Assembly (NCBI RefSeq): GCF_009884975.1
Contig: NZ_CP041970.1
Location: 3,410,001 to 3,474,000, forward strand
From: Acinetobacter dispersus
GTDB lineage: Bacteria > Pseudomonadota > Gammaproteobacteria > Pseudomonadales > Moraxellaceae
Length of the DNA stretch: 64,000 nucleotides
Direction of reading: 5' to 3'
A program made the translations under genes and the position numbers. Within the stretch, counting starts at the first letter, position 1, and every line of letters begins with the position of its first letter. This document shows, one piece after another, positions 28,701 to 37,462 of the stretch. The notes beneath the pieces are model-generated. The model searched no databases and was not told where the DNA came from. It saw nothing but the letters and a program-made list of their open reading frames with translations.

Positions 28701-31700
28701 ATGAAAAAACTAGAAACTAAAAAAGTTTACCAAAATGATGCACGTTTAGAGGTGCAACATAACAATTGGCTGAATCAAACAAAAGTAGGAATGGTTACTG
28801 CTGTAATTACATCGTTGATATGTGCAAGTATACCAACTTATGCCGCGGACTTAGAAATTTATAAAGTTCCAGAGGATAGTGTTGGGGCAACAACTCTTAT
28901 GATGATGTTAGATTTATCAGGGAGTATGGGGTATGGGTCTGGCTATTCAAATACTTCTATGAGTATTCAGGAAGATTATAATGTTTGTGTTGGTTCACGG
29001 ACTAACGTTAAAGAAGATTCGTCCTCAACTTCATATTATTCTCGTTATTATTGTGCTGTACCTGCCAATACCACAAATCAAAAAGTTACTGGCTATTGGT
29101 CCCCCTCAGCAACAGATGCAAATCGAAAATGGGTAGCTGGCTGTGAAAAACAATCTGATAATTCTTATCGTTGTTATGATCGTTTAACTCGTTTAAAAGA
29201 TGGGTTGCGTCAAGTGTTGGAAGGGACGCCAACAGTTCCTCGTATCGATGATAAAATTATTCTTGGCCTTTCTACATTTGCAGGAAATAATGGATATATT
29301 CGTATACCAGCAAGGGCTTTAAATGCTGAATCTGGAGTAACAAAACAGGTGCTGGTAACAAAAACAAGAACCGTTTATGACACTGTGCCAATTTATGAGA
29401 CTCGACAGGAAGAATATGTTATCACTCCAGCAGTGCCTGCGTATAACCGCCTTTATTGGCGTCGAGTAACCACTTCTTCTTCTGGTACAAATTATCGTTA
29501 TAGTACATGCTCGTGGAATGCTACAACGAAAGTGTGTACGTCGTGGTCAAATCTTACATCAACAGTACCTAAGAACCCCAACTTTGATAGTAGTAAATTA
29601 TCTACCTCGTGTTCAATTAGTGGATATTATAATTGTCGGGAGTTCTATGATGCGATCCCAGCTGTTCCAGCTGTTATGGGAACAAGACCTATACAAGTTC
29701 AAATAGGTACTGAACAAGTGCCGCGTATAGAAACGTATACAGAATGGGAAACACAAAATGTATTACAACGTGAATTATTACTAAATAGTTTAAAAAACCT
29801 AGATGCCAATGGCGGTACGCCTACGCCCTATGCATATGCAGAAGCTGCTGCTTATTTAATGGGGACAACAACTGTCACGACGATGCCAAATAATCTACAA
29901 GTCTATTTTGGTATGGATGATAATAGAGTAAGTAATAGTACAAGATACTATGCAAACTGTACGGTCTGGAGTGGAACTAACTGTACAAGTTGGAGTTATT
30001 GGAATAATACAGGTAGTACTTTTACACCGCCATCAGGGTATACAAAAGCGACTAATAAATCCACCTTTGTTACAAGTGATGGAAATTCTTATACTGGGTA
30101 TTACTACAGTGGTCCTAGTCCCTATAATTATTCTGGTTTTACTCTATCGTCATCAAATACACAAAAAGATGGAGTGTATGAAAGTCCAGCTTCTATTACA
30201 TCTCAGAAAAATAATTCAGCTAAAAAAGAGTGTAGTGGGCAAGGTATTTATTTCTTAACGGATGGGCAACCTCAGCCAGGAGGAATTGTTACTGGTTCAG
30301 ATGGGAAGAGTGGAACAGCATATAGTTTGATGAGTACTGCTCTAGGTTCAAAATCAAGTTTATTTAGTTGCTCAGCAAGTCCTTTAGGCAAAAGAACTGG
30401 ATATGATGCTCCTGCAAATGGTTGGGCTTGTGTTGGTAAATTTGCTCAAGCACTACTTGACCCAAATCAGAATCCAACAGCGCTGAAAATTCAGACAGCT
30501 GTTGTTGGCTTTGGTAGTAGCTTTGGTGGGGGAGCTACAGAGTCAGATGACATTAAGGATGCGAAAGACTGGGGGATTGTTGGTGATGGTGGTTGGATCG
30601 CAGGATCAAGTCCTGAGGATGTTTCTAAAAGTATCAATGATTTTATTAATAAATTGAATAAAGATGTACCAAGTATGAGTACGGGTTCATCAACAATTCC
30701 TATGGATGCTTTAAATCCAAGTATCATTCAATCTTATGCCTATTTCCCTCAATTTGAACCTAAAGTGAATCCTGCTGATCAACAGCAACTTTGGTTTGGG
30801 AACCTAAAGAAATATTATGTTGTAAATAATGGTGTTTATGCAAGTGCAAGTGGTGGAGCAGCTAATACAGTTGTCTTAAAGAGCCAGTTGCAAGATTTGG
30901 CTGATATTTGGGCGAAATCAGGTATAACTTACCCAGAAAATACTCCTATATATAAAAAAGGTGGTGCACTAAGCCAATTACTGTTAGGTACTGTGACCAC
31001 AACAGATGATAAAGGAAAACCAAGCACTGCAGCAGGACGTAAACTCCTGACGGATTACACATTTGATGGAACAAAAGATGAGGCTAGTAGAGTTAGTCGG
31101 AATTTTGATTTAAATCGTATTGATTATAATTATACGACTAATGATACAACGAAAACGGATGTTGCTTCTCGTGTAAGAGGGTTAATGGCACTGTTGGGAT
31201 ATAATATTAGCTCTGACACAGAAACAAATAGTTTGGACTTAACAACAGCAACTGCAAATTTACGCCAAATGTGGAGTGTCTACCACTCACTTCCTATCCT
31301 TTTAACTCAAGAAGGTAAAGCAATTGCGGAGACAAATGCAACGACCAATAAGGTGCAGATTAGTACAGTAGGACGTAAAGATTATGTGATGTTCGGTACT
31401 ACTCAAGGTTTATTAAGTGTCGTAGATGCTTCTAGTGGAGTTGAGAAATTTAGCTTTGTTCCAAAAGAAATGATTGAAAAACAGTCTGAAACATTTAAGG
31501 CAAATGCTGGAAGTTTAGCAGGTGGAAAGAATGCATTGTATTATGGAATGGATGGTGAATGGACAGCGCATACTGTTTATGTCACTAAGTCCGATGGTAC
31601 TTTAACAGTTAAAGGTACTGTGCGTAATGTGATTGGCTCCACCAAAGAAGAAAAAGAGAACTTAAGTGGGAAACAATGGATATATGGTGGTATGCGTATG

Positions 31701-33179
31701 GGAGGCCGAAGCTATTATTCATTAGATCTGACTGATATTGAGAATCCTAAACTTAAGTTTCATATTGATCCGAGCACTGGTAAAGTTTATTCGCCAGATC
31801 ATCCAGAAGGAAAAATTTTCTCACCGATTACCAATATGGGACAAAGCTGGTCTAAACCTAAACTGGATTATGTTAACTGGAAGGGTAAACGTAAATTGGT
31901 GATGTTCGTTGGCGGAGGATATGATGCTGGTGGAACAGGTGGTGATGGTACGTGGGCTAATGGTATCCGGACTGGTTATGCTGGTTATGAACATTATAAT
32001 TACAATCAAGATAATAAGCGTGGTGCTGGTGTATATATGTTCGATGCTGATAAAGGAGATTTATTGTGGTATGCCGATGCAAATGCGGAGCCTGATACCG
32101 AACCTACTTCTGGAACAGGGACATCAACAACTGAAGCCATTCCTCATTTAGTTAACAATGATTTAAAATACAGCGTGGCCAGTGAAATTAAAACTGTAGA
32201 CCGTAATAATGATGGTATGGTCGATCACATTTATTTTGGTGACTTAGCTGGGCAAGCATTCCGTATAGATTTTGCTCGCAGTAAAGAGAAATTTAATACT
32301 CAAGGTACAAAAATTTTAAACGTACACCAGACAGATGGAACGAGTCCTAGGTTCTATTTGCCACCAGTGTTTACTGCCCATCATAGCGCTGGTAAAAAAG
32401 AAGGGGCGAATGTAGTTGTTGTTAGCTTTATATCAGGAAATAAAAGTTCTCCATTACTAGCAACGAGCGATTCTCCAACGACAACAGGTAAAACAGATCC
32501 ATTAGGTTTACAGTTTGATGCTGTGTATGCAATCTACGATTATGAAATTCATCCAGATGGGACTTTTTACCCAACCTCACATGTTGCAGCGAGAACATTG
32601 GCTGCAACAGATGCAGGAACAGCTTCGACAAGTCAGTTAAAATACATAAGTAATAATGAGGTTGTTCGTAATGATACTGCTACTACTCTGGTGAAAGGTG
32701 CAGATGCAAACTCTGAATCAGGCTGGGGAGGATGGTATTATCGTTTTGAGAAAAAATTCAGTTCAACTGGTTTGAACCGAGTAGATGCTGGTCCAAGTAT
32801 TATTAAAGGATTGGCACCTCTTATAGCGATGGAGGGTAATTTATATGTCACGATGTATGATGCATCAAATAATGGTACATCATCGAGTTGTGGGGCAGGA
32901 GTAAAAGGGCATAGCTTTACTCAACGCATTTGCTTGCCGACAGGTGTTTGTGCTGAAGATGCAAATTACATGTATAACTTAGGTGCTGGTATTAATTCTT
33001 TGAATGTTGGTTCTGTTAGCGGAGGAGAGACCAAAGCTGTTGTTGTTCAAGACCCTGAGGATGTTGGTGTAGGGTGCGTTGGAACTGCGTGTAAGACAGG
33101 ACAAAAGTTTATTACCGCTGGTGGATCGATGCGTTTTATTCCAAATCGTTGGTATGAACGTTATGCCAAGGTGAATTAA
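28701..33179 (+). CDS. pilY1: PilY1/ComC-like pilus tip adhesin (operon 1)
   Basis: Large tip-associated protein of type IV pili, 1492 residues, needed for pilus extension and adhesion in homologues. A long signal peptide is probably cut near residue 48 (IPTYA/AD). A von Willebrand A-like domain begins at LMMMLDLSGSM, with the MIDAS motif D71-x-S-x-S intact, and runs to about residue 680. The C-terminal PilY1 beta-propeller (about 880-1350) includes MFGTTQGLLSVVDA, GGRSYYSLDLTDI and the calcium loop VDRNNDGMVDHIYFGD near residue 1166. Cys/Trp-rich inserts (TCSWNATTKVCTSW, NCTVWSGTNCTSW) lie in the N-terminal half. It is paralogous to the gene at 37463 but strongly diverged, mostly in the N-terminal half. 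Confidence 0.93.
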   Translation: MKKLETKKVYQNDARLEVQHNNWLNQTKVGMVTAVITSLICASIPTYAADLEIYKVPEDSVGATTLMMMLDLSGSMGYGSGYSNTSMSIQEDYNVCVGSRTNVKEDSSSTSYYSRYYCAVPANTTNQKVTGYWSPSATDANRKWVAGCEKQSDNSYRCYDRLTRLKDGLRQVLEGTPTVPRIDDKIILGLSTFAGNNGYIRIPARALNAESGVTKQVLVTKTRTVYDTVPIYETRQEEYVITPAVPAYNRLYWRRVTTSSSGTNYRYSTCSWNATTKVCTSWSNLTSTVPKNPNFDSSKLSTSCSISGYYNCREFYDAIPAVPAVMGTRPIQVQIGTEQVPRIETYTEWETQNVLQRELLLNSLKNLDANGGTPTPYAYAEAAAYLMGTTTVTTMPNNLQVYFGMDDNRVSNSTRYYANCTVWSGTNCTSWSYWNNTGSTFTPPSGYTKATNKSTFVTSDGNSYTGYYYSGPSPYNYSGFTLSSSNTQKDGVYESPASITSQKNNSAKKECSGQGIYFLTDGQPQPGGIVTGSDGKSGTAYSLMSTALGSKSSLFSCSASPLGKRTGYDAPANGWACVGKFAQALLDPNQNPTALKIQTAVVGFGSSFGGGATESDDIKDAKDWGIVGDGGWIAGSSPEDVSKSINDFINKLNKDVPSMSTGSSTIPMDALNPSIIQSYAYFPQFEPKVNPADQQQLWFGNLKKYYVVNNGVYASASGGAANTVVLKSQLQDLADIWAKSGITYPENTPIYKKGGALSQLLLGTVTTTDDKGKPSTAAGRKLLTDYTFDGTKDEASRVSRNFDLNRIDYNYTTNDTTKTDVASRVRGLMALLGYNISSDTETNSLDLTTATANLRQMWSVYHSLPILLTQEGKAIAETNATTNKVQISTVGRKDYVMFGTTQGLLSVVDASSGVEKFSFVPKEMIEKQSETFKANAGSLAGGKNALYYGMDGEWTAHTVYVTKSDGTLTVKGTVRNVIGSTKEEKENLSGKQWIYGGMRMGGRSYYSLDLTDIENPKLKFHIDPSTGKVYSPDHPEGKIFSPITNMGQSWSKPKLDYVNWKGKRKLVMFVGGGYDAGGTGGDGTWANGIRTGYAGYEHYNYNQDNKRGAGVYMFDADKGDLLWYADANAEPDTEPTSGTGTSTTEAIPHLVNNDLKYSVASEIKTVDRNNDGMVDHIYFGDLAGQAFRIDFARSKEKFNTQGTKILNVHQTDGTSPRFYLPPVFTAHHSAGKKEGANVVVVSFISGNKSSPLLATSDSPTTTGKTDPLGLQFDAVYAIYDYEIHPDGTFYPTSHVAARTLAATDAGTASTSQLKYISNNEVVRNDTATTLVKGADANSESGWGGWYYRFEKKFSSTGLNRVDAGPSIIKGLAPLIAMEGNLYVTMYDASNNGTSSSCGAGVKGHSFTQRICLPTGVCAEDANYMYNLGAGINSLNVGSVSGGETKAVVVQDPEDVGVGCVGTACKTGQKFITAGGSMRFIPNRWYERYAKVN

Positions 33180-33180
33180 G

Positions 33181-33732
33181 ATGATAAAAATGGATCTACA
33201 TGTTAATCGAGGATTCACTTTGATTGAGTTGATGGTTGTAGTTGTAATTGTGGCAATTTTTGCAGCAATTGCAATTCCCAGCTATCAGCATTTTACACGT
33301 CGAGCAATAGCAGCACAGGCACAGCAAGAAATTCAAAAAATCGCTGAGCAATTGGAAAGACATAAGTCTAAAAATTTTACTTATAAAGGATTTAATGCAA
33401 GGTATTTATATCCAACACCATCATCTCCAAGAGTAGATAGTTTTGATTCCTCAACTCAAACGCTTTCTCTGCCTTTAGAGAGTGCTAATCCGACCTATAT
33501 AATTACTATTTTGGACGGTAGTAATGCCAATCCGTTATTAACAGCATCTAGTTCTGAAGGGCAAAGTTGGGTAATTACTGCAATAAGCAGTGATATAAAA
33601 AATTTTTCATTTGTCCTTACTAGTTCTGGTATGAGATGTAAAACAATTACGCCAACAAATATTAATATTAACCCTGGTTCAAGTACTCCACCTGCCAAGG
33701 TGGAGTGTGGTGCAGGAAGTGAGGACTGGTAG
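33181..33732 (+). CDS. pilE: PilE/ComE-like minor pilin (operon 1)
   Basis: A 183-residue minor pilin. AAGGTG seven bases upstream supports ATG 33181; the leader is [11 protein letters not shown] and the mature helix [20 protein letters not shown] has Glu5. The body includes [24 protein letters not shown] in part and a C-terminal pair of cysteines ([16 protein letters not shown]). The end SEDW is matched by TEDW in the operon 2 copy (41961). It starts one base after the pilY1 stop. In A. baylyi the equivalent slot is comE; the equivalence is inferred from order. Confidence 0.88.
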   Translation: MIKMDLHVNRGFTLIELMVVVVIVAIFAAIAIPSYQHFTRRAIAAQAQQEIQKIAEQLERHKSKNFTYKGFNARYLYPTPSSPRVDSFDSSTQTLSLPLESANPTYIITILDGSNANPLLTASSSEGQSWVITAISSDIKNFSFVLTSSGMRCKTITPTNININPGSSTPPAKVECGAGSEDW

Positions 33733-34166
33733 TGAATTATAAAAACGGATTCACATTGATTGAATTAATGATTGTTGTAGCGATTGTGGCGATTCTTGCT
33801 GTAATTGCTTATCCGTCATATCAAGAATATGTAAAAAGAACAAAGCGGACAGATGCACAATCTGAAATGATGATGATTGCCCATACGCTCAGTCAGTTTA
33901 AAGTTACTCGCGGGACTTATACTAGTGCTGCTTTAACAGGTTCTTTTGGCGTATATGGGAGTACAGTGACGCCTAAATCAGGAACTCCCTTATATGATTT
34001 AACACTGACAACAACAGCATCTACTTGGACATTAACTGCTACACCTAAAATAAGTACTTCACAAGTAGGTGATGGAAGTATTGTATTGAATTATTTAGGG
34101 CAAAAATGTTGGATCAAAGGTTCTAGCTGTACTCCATCCGCAACAACCAACTGGGACGGTCGCTAA
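33732..34166 (+). CDS. second PilE-type minor pilin, ComF-like (operon 1)
   Basis: A 144-residue minor pilin beginning at GTG 33732, sharing one base with the previous stop (TAGTG), so translation is probably coupled. The leader is MNYKNG and the mature helix [20 protein letters not shown] carries Glu5. The sequence [21 protein letters not shown] and two C-terminal cysteines ([10 protein letters not shown]) match the PilE/ComF type. Operon 2 has no counterpart, which is the only gene-content difference between the two operons. A strong terminator follows. Confidence 0.88.
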   Translation: MNYKNGFTLIELMIVVAIVAILAVIAYPSYQEYVKRTKRTDAQSEMMMIAHTLSQFKVTRGTYTSAALTGSFGVYGSTVTPKSGTPLYDLTLTTTASTWTLTATPKISTSQVGDGSIVLNYLGQKCWIKGSSCTPSATTNWDGR

Positions 34167-34194
34167 CTCTTTAACACCTTTATGAACACTTTAA

Positions 34195-34227
34195 AAAGCA
34201 AACATTCTGAATGTTTGCTTTTTTTAT
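34195..34227 (+). terminator. terminator of minor-pilin operon 1
   Basis: AGCAAACATT and AATGTTTGCT pair perfectly (10 bp, three-base loop) and are followed by seven T. Confidence 0.93.
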
Positions 34228-34541
34228 ACTTATCCATATGTATTATTTAACATCTTTAACAATAATAATTAATGAATGTGACTTATTTATCATTTGTCTG
34301 CTGTTACCTACCTTTTATCTCTTAAAGGTGGATTTAAGTGCATTTTAGATAGAAATTGGTATTAAACATGAAAACAATCACGAAAATAACGTTCATTTCA
34401 TTAATATAACGATTTGATTTTACTGACTTAAGAATGAGATACCTGTCGAGGTAAAGTGAAAATAATACGTAGAATCAAAACTTATTAAGAATAATTGAAA
34501 TGCTCGTTACAACAAAAAGATTTGTGCATATGGAGGACTAT
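34228..34541. other. AT-rich spacer and presumed promoter of minor-pilin operon 2
   Basis: 314 bases between the operon 1 terminator and the chosen fimT2 start. It is AT-rich with no ORF of note. No sigma-54 motif was found, and no sigma-70 promoter could be fixed confidently. GGAGG at 34533-34537 supports the ATG at 34542. Confidence 0.5.
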
Positions 34542-35189
34542 ATGCAACAAGCACACTCTGCAGAGCCGAGAGCTCCATATTCTTGTGAAGTTATACTTCT
34601 TGGGACAAAACTTTATTTTGTTCAGTTTTCTGCTCGAAGCATGGTTGCTCGACTTGCGGTAGGGTTAAGCACAACTCATCGTCCTTCCAACTTCGAACAT
34701 TGTTCTCCATCTTGCACTCAGACAAAGCATAGCTTTGTTCATCTTCGCTCAGGATTCACCCTGGTTGAACTCATTGTAACGATCGCTATTGTTGCGATTA
34801 TCGCTGTGATGGCGGCACCTTCATTTGCGACGATGTATAGCAAACAAAAGCTTGAGTCTTCAGCACGTGAACTTGTTATGAAAATTTCAGAAGCTCGTAG
34901 TCAGGCTGTTTTGTTGAGACAAAGTACAGGAGTCTGTCTCGCGTCTTTATCAGAAGATGACTGTGCAACTGCAATTGCAATTCCAAAAGTGGAAACGCAG
35001 CGGATATTTATTGCACGTTTAGATAATGGTGTGACCAATGCAAATAGTTCCTCAACCAATCTTAGCTTTAGACGAAATGGTAGCCTTGCAGCACAAAAAG
35101 ACTTTATTTTACAGAGACAAAATCTTTCTTATTGTATTCGGGTTGGAGTGATTGGAGATACGACAATCAAAGAAGGAGCCTGCACATGA
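34542..35189 (+). CDS. fimT: FimT/FimU-type minor pilin with very long leader (operon 2)
   Basis: GspH/FimT-family minor pilin. The mature part starts FTLVELIVTIAIVAIIAVMA, with Glu5, and ends IKEGACT like its operon 1 paralogue. The start at ATG 34542 is chosen for its strong GGAGG at five bases. It makes a leader of 71 residues, against 6 in the paralogue. The extension is rich in Ser, His, Arg and Cys, looks unlike any prepilin leader, and its DNA holds short inverted repeats (ACAAAGC/GCTTTGT near 34725). A small inserted repeat element captured by the gene is possible. The only internal in-frame ATG (34641) has no SD. The stop overlaps pilV as ATGA. Confidence 0.78.
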   Translation: MQQAHSAEPRAPYSCEVILLGTKLYFVQFSARSMVARLAVGLSTTHRPSNFEHCSPSCTQTKHSFVHLRSGFTLVELIVTIAIVAIIAVMAAPSFATMYSKQKLESSARELVMKISEARSQAVLLRQSTGVCLASLSEDDCATAIAIPKVETQRIFIARLDNGVTNANSSSTNLSFRRNGSLAAQKDFILQRQNLSYCIRVGVIGDTTIKEGACT

Positions 35190-35674
35190 ATATTCAAAAA
35201 CAACAAGGTGTTGGGCTGGTAGAAGTAATGGTTGCTCTGGTTTTATTGGCAATCAGCGTATTGGGTTTTGCGGCTCTGCAGTTAAGGGCAATTGATTCCA
35301 GCTTCGAGGCGAATAAACAGGTCTTGGCCACAACCATCGCACGTGATCTTGCAGAACGTATGCGAGCGAATCCGCAAGCCACTCGTGCTGGAAAATATAA
35401 GGTGAAAGCGGTTGAAGTCCCTAAAACTGATGTTTCAACTGTAGCAGATAAACCTGAAAAAATTGCCTTACAAGATTTACAGAATGCCGCACTGGAAGCA
35501 AAAAATAATGGGATGAATATTGCTGTCGATCAATGCCCAACAGGAAATAATCGGCAATGTATTTATGTCGCTTGGGATCAAACCAATTTAGCAGGTGATC
35601 AAGGCATTGCAGCATGTATTAAAGATGGTGCGTATGTTTCAGGATCACATTGTTTGTTCTTGGAGGCATATTGA
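35186..35674 (+). CDS. pilV: minor pilin PilV (operon 2)
   Basis: A 162-residue PilV paralogue. ATG 35186 overlaps the fimT stop (ATGA). The leader MNIQKQQG precedes VGLVEVMVALVLLAISVLGF. AALQLRAIDSSFEAN and ARDLAERMRANPQA match operon 1 closely; the middle is shorter by about 17 residues. The last residues CIYVAWDQTN and CLFLEAY are conserved with the operon 1 copy. pilW follows with GGAGG within the pilV end. Confidence 0.9.
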   Translation: MNIQKQQGVGLVEVMVALVLLAISVLGFAALQLRAIDSSFEANKQVLATTIARDLAERMRANPQATRAGKYKVKAVEVPKTDVSTVADKPEKIALQDLQNAALEAKNNGMNIAVDQCPTGNNRQCIYVAWDQTNLAGDQGIAACIKDGAYVSGSHCLFLEAY

Positions 35675-35675
35675 A

Positions 35676-36701
35676 ATGAAAACAGGCCTCTTAAATCTAA
35701 AACATAATAAGGCTCAGGCTGGATTTACGCTGATTGAGCTAATGATTTCACTGACATTGGGTTTGCTGATTGTGGCGGCCGCTATCCAGCTTTTTATTAC
35801 GGGTATTACCAGTTATAAGCTGCAAAAAGCGATGGCGCATATCCAAGATAATGCGAGTTTGGGGTTGAACTTTATTGTTGATGATATTCGCAAAGCAAAC
35901 TTAAGTTCTCCAGTCCCCGCAATTAATGACCAAACAGCTTATGCGGGTATTTTACTCAGCTCGAATAATGTGGGTGAAAAAATAGACCTTAATTGTGCAG
36001 CTTGTTTTGCCAATAACCAAGTCACTAGTTTTGGTAATGCCAATGTAACGGGATTAACCAACGATCAATTGCTTATTCGTTATCAGGCACCACAAGGTGG
36101 TCTTGATTGTTCTGGTGCAGATGTTGCGAATGGGACCTTTGTCATACAGCGTTATTATGTCGGTTCGACATCAACAGATACGCGGCAATCTTTACGCTGT
36201 CAAGCTGCGCAATATACACAGGCGACACTTGATAGCAAGACACCAACTGATCGTTTGAAATTAGCCTGGGGAACAAGTCAGGTCATTTTACCCAATGTAG
36301 ATTTTTTTCAGATCCGATTAGGTTACATGGATGGTGATTTAAACAGTGCAAATAGTACGTTGGCTTATACCGACGTTAAAAATTATATGGCATTGACTGC
36401 AACTAAAAAAAATATTGATGGGGTCGTGCAGACCTTTCGACCTTATATTCATGCGATTCAAATTGGTGTGTTGGTCCGTTCAGATGATAAGACGGGCAAC
36501 CAGTCTGTGATTAAACAAAGAAATACAGAACCATTTCAGGTGCTTGGCAGCAAAGTAAATCTTACACCAGCTTCTCAGGATAATTATTTACGGCAGGCTG
36601 TTGATCAAACCATTTCTTTAAGAAACGCAATGGGCTGGGTTTCAGAAGGTTGTGACAGTAGTAAAACCACAACCTGTACAAATGGGGGGGCTGGGACATG
36701 A
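35676..36701 (+). CDS. pilW: minor pilin PilW (operon 2)
   Basis: PilW paralogue of 341 residues. ATG 35676 lies one base after the pilV stop with GGAGG 10 bases upstream; a longer reading to 35595 overlaps pilV. The leader has 16 residues, then [20 protein letters not shown] with Glu5. Shared PilW features are ITSYKLQKAMAHIQDNASLG and VDQTISLRNAMGW near the end. The C-terminal tail has cysteines (GCDSSKTTTC) and passes through seven G (36684-36690). Slippage there would alter the last five residues and the ATGA overlap with pilX. Confidence 0.9.
   Translation: MKTGLLNLKHNKAQAGFTLIELMISLTLGLLIVAAAIQLFITGITSYKLQKAMAHIQDNASLGLNFIVDDIRKANLSSPVPAINDQTAYAGILLSSNNVGEKIDLNCAACFANNQVTSFGNANVTGLTNDQLLIRYQAPQGGLDCSGADVANGTFVIQRYYVGSTSTDTRQSLRCQAAQYTQATLDSKTPTDRLKLAWGTSQVILPNVDFFQIRLGYMDGDLNSANSTLAYTDVKNYMALTATKKNIDGVVQTFRPYIHAIQIGVLVRSDDKTGNQSVIKQRNTEPFQVLGSKVNLTPASQDNYLRQAVDQTISLRNAMGWVSEGCDSSKTTTCTNGGAGT
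36684..36690 (+). repeat. poly-G tract (G7) at pilW/pilX junction
   Basis: Seven G eight codons or fewer before the pilW stop and seven bases before the pilX start. The frame is intact as written. Confidence 0.7.
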
Positions 36702-37450
36702 TGCATACTCAACGCGGTTCTACGTTGATTGTCGTGCTGATGATTGTACTGATGATTACGATCGTCGGCACACTGGCGATTCGGCAAAGTATTAGCTCGC
36801 TTAAATTGGTGAGTAACCATCAAATGCAAATATTATTGGCACAAAATGCAGATACAGCATTGATGTATTTTCAAGATCCAAGTACTCAGCAGAATTTGGC
36901 CTCTGCCAATGGTGTTGTCGGGTTCTTTAAAAATGAAAATAACAAAAATGCGGAACTGGTCTTTTGTTTCTCAGGCACAGATCCATTTGCGCTTGGCAAA
37001 GCAGGTTATCGTTTAAATAGTTCAACATTTGAACCCCTGGCAACCAATGGCGGTGCGTGTAAAGCTGATCCAAATAATGCAGCAAATGATACAGCATCCC
37101 AGTCAAGTGGCCGAAAACAGGTCGTTACTCAGGTTTATATCAAAAGAGAGGCCTCTGCCACAGCACCTTTTGCTGATCTTTCTCGTGGTACAGAAGTACT
37201 TGGCGCTAAAACTGAAAACAATATTCGCTTAAGAGTTTATGTTGTATCGGTCATGCAGGGTTTACTCACTTCTGATGCTTTATTTACCGCAGATAATGAT
37301 ATTAAAAAAGGTTGTTTAACCAAGAGTATCGACAATAACGGCGCCAACGATGTTGCCACTTGTTTAAAACAAAATACAGAAAAACCGATATATAGCATAC
37401 AAGTCGCAGAATATCGTTTCTTGTCTGACTTTGAACCTTCGAGTTCATAA
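36698..37450 (+). CDS. pilX: minor pilin PilX (operon 2)
   Basis: PilX paralogue of 250 residues, the same length as in operon 1. The ATG overlaps the pilW stop (ATGA). The leader MMHTQRG is followed by STLIVVLMIVLMITIVG; position 5 is Val, so Glu5 is absent here too. ISSLKLVSNHQMQILL parallels NSLKIATNAQAQALL. The C-terminus has two cysteines (KGCLTKSI, ATCLKQN) and ends with IYSIQVAEYRFLSDFE. Probably a pilus-tip initiation subunit with PilV, PilW and PilY1. Confidence 0.88.
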   Translation: MMHTQRGSTLIVVLMIVLMITIVGTLAIRQSISSLKLVSNHQMQILLAQNADTALMYFQDPSTQQNLASANGVVGFFKNENNKNAELVFCFSGTDPFALGKAGYRLNSSTFEPLATNGGACKADPNNAANDTASQSSGRKQVVTQVYIKREASATAPFADLSRGTEVLGAKTENNIRLRVYVVSVMQGLLTSDALFTADNDIKKGCLTKSIDNNGANDVATCLKQNTEKPIYSIQVAEYRFLSDFEPSSS

Positions 37451-37462
37451 GGGAGAAATGCC

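Noticed and set aside
34500..34541. Earlier ATG 34500 as the fimT2 start
   Set aside because: No SD, whereas ATG 34542 has GGAGG at ideal spacing.
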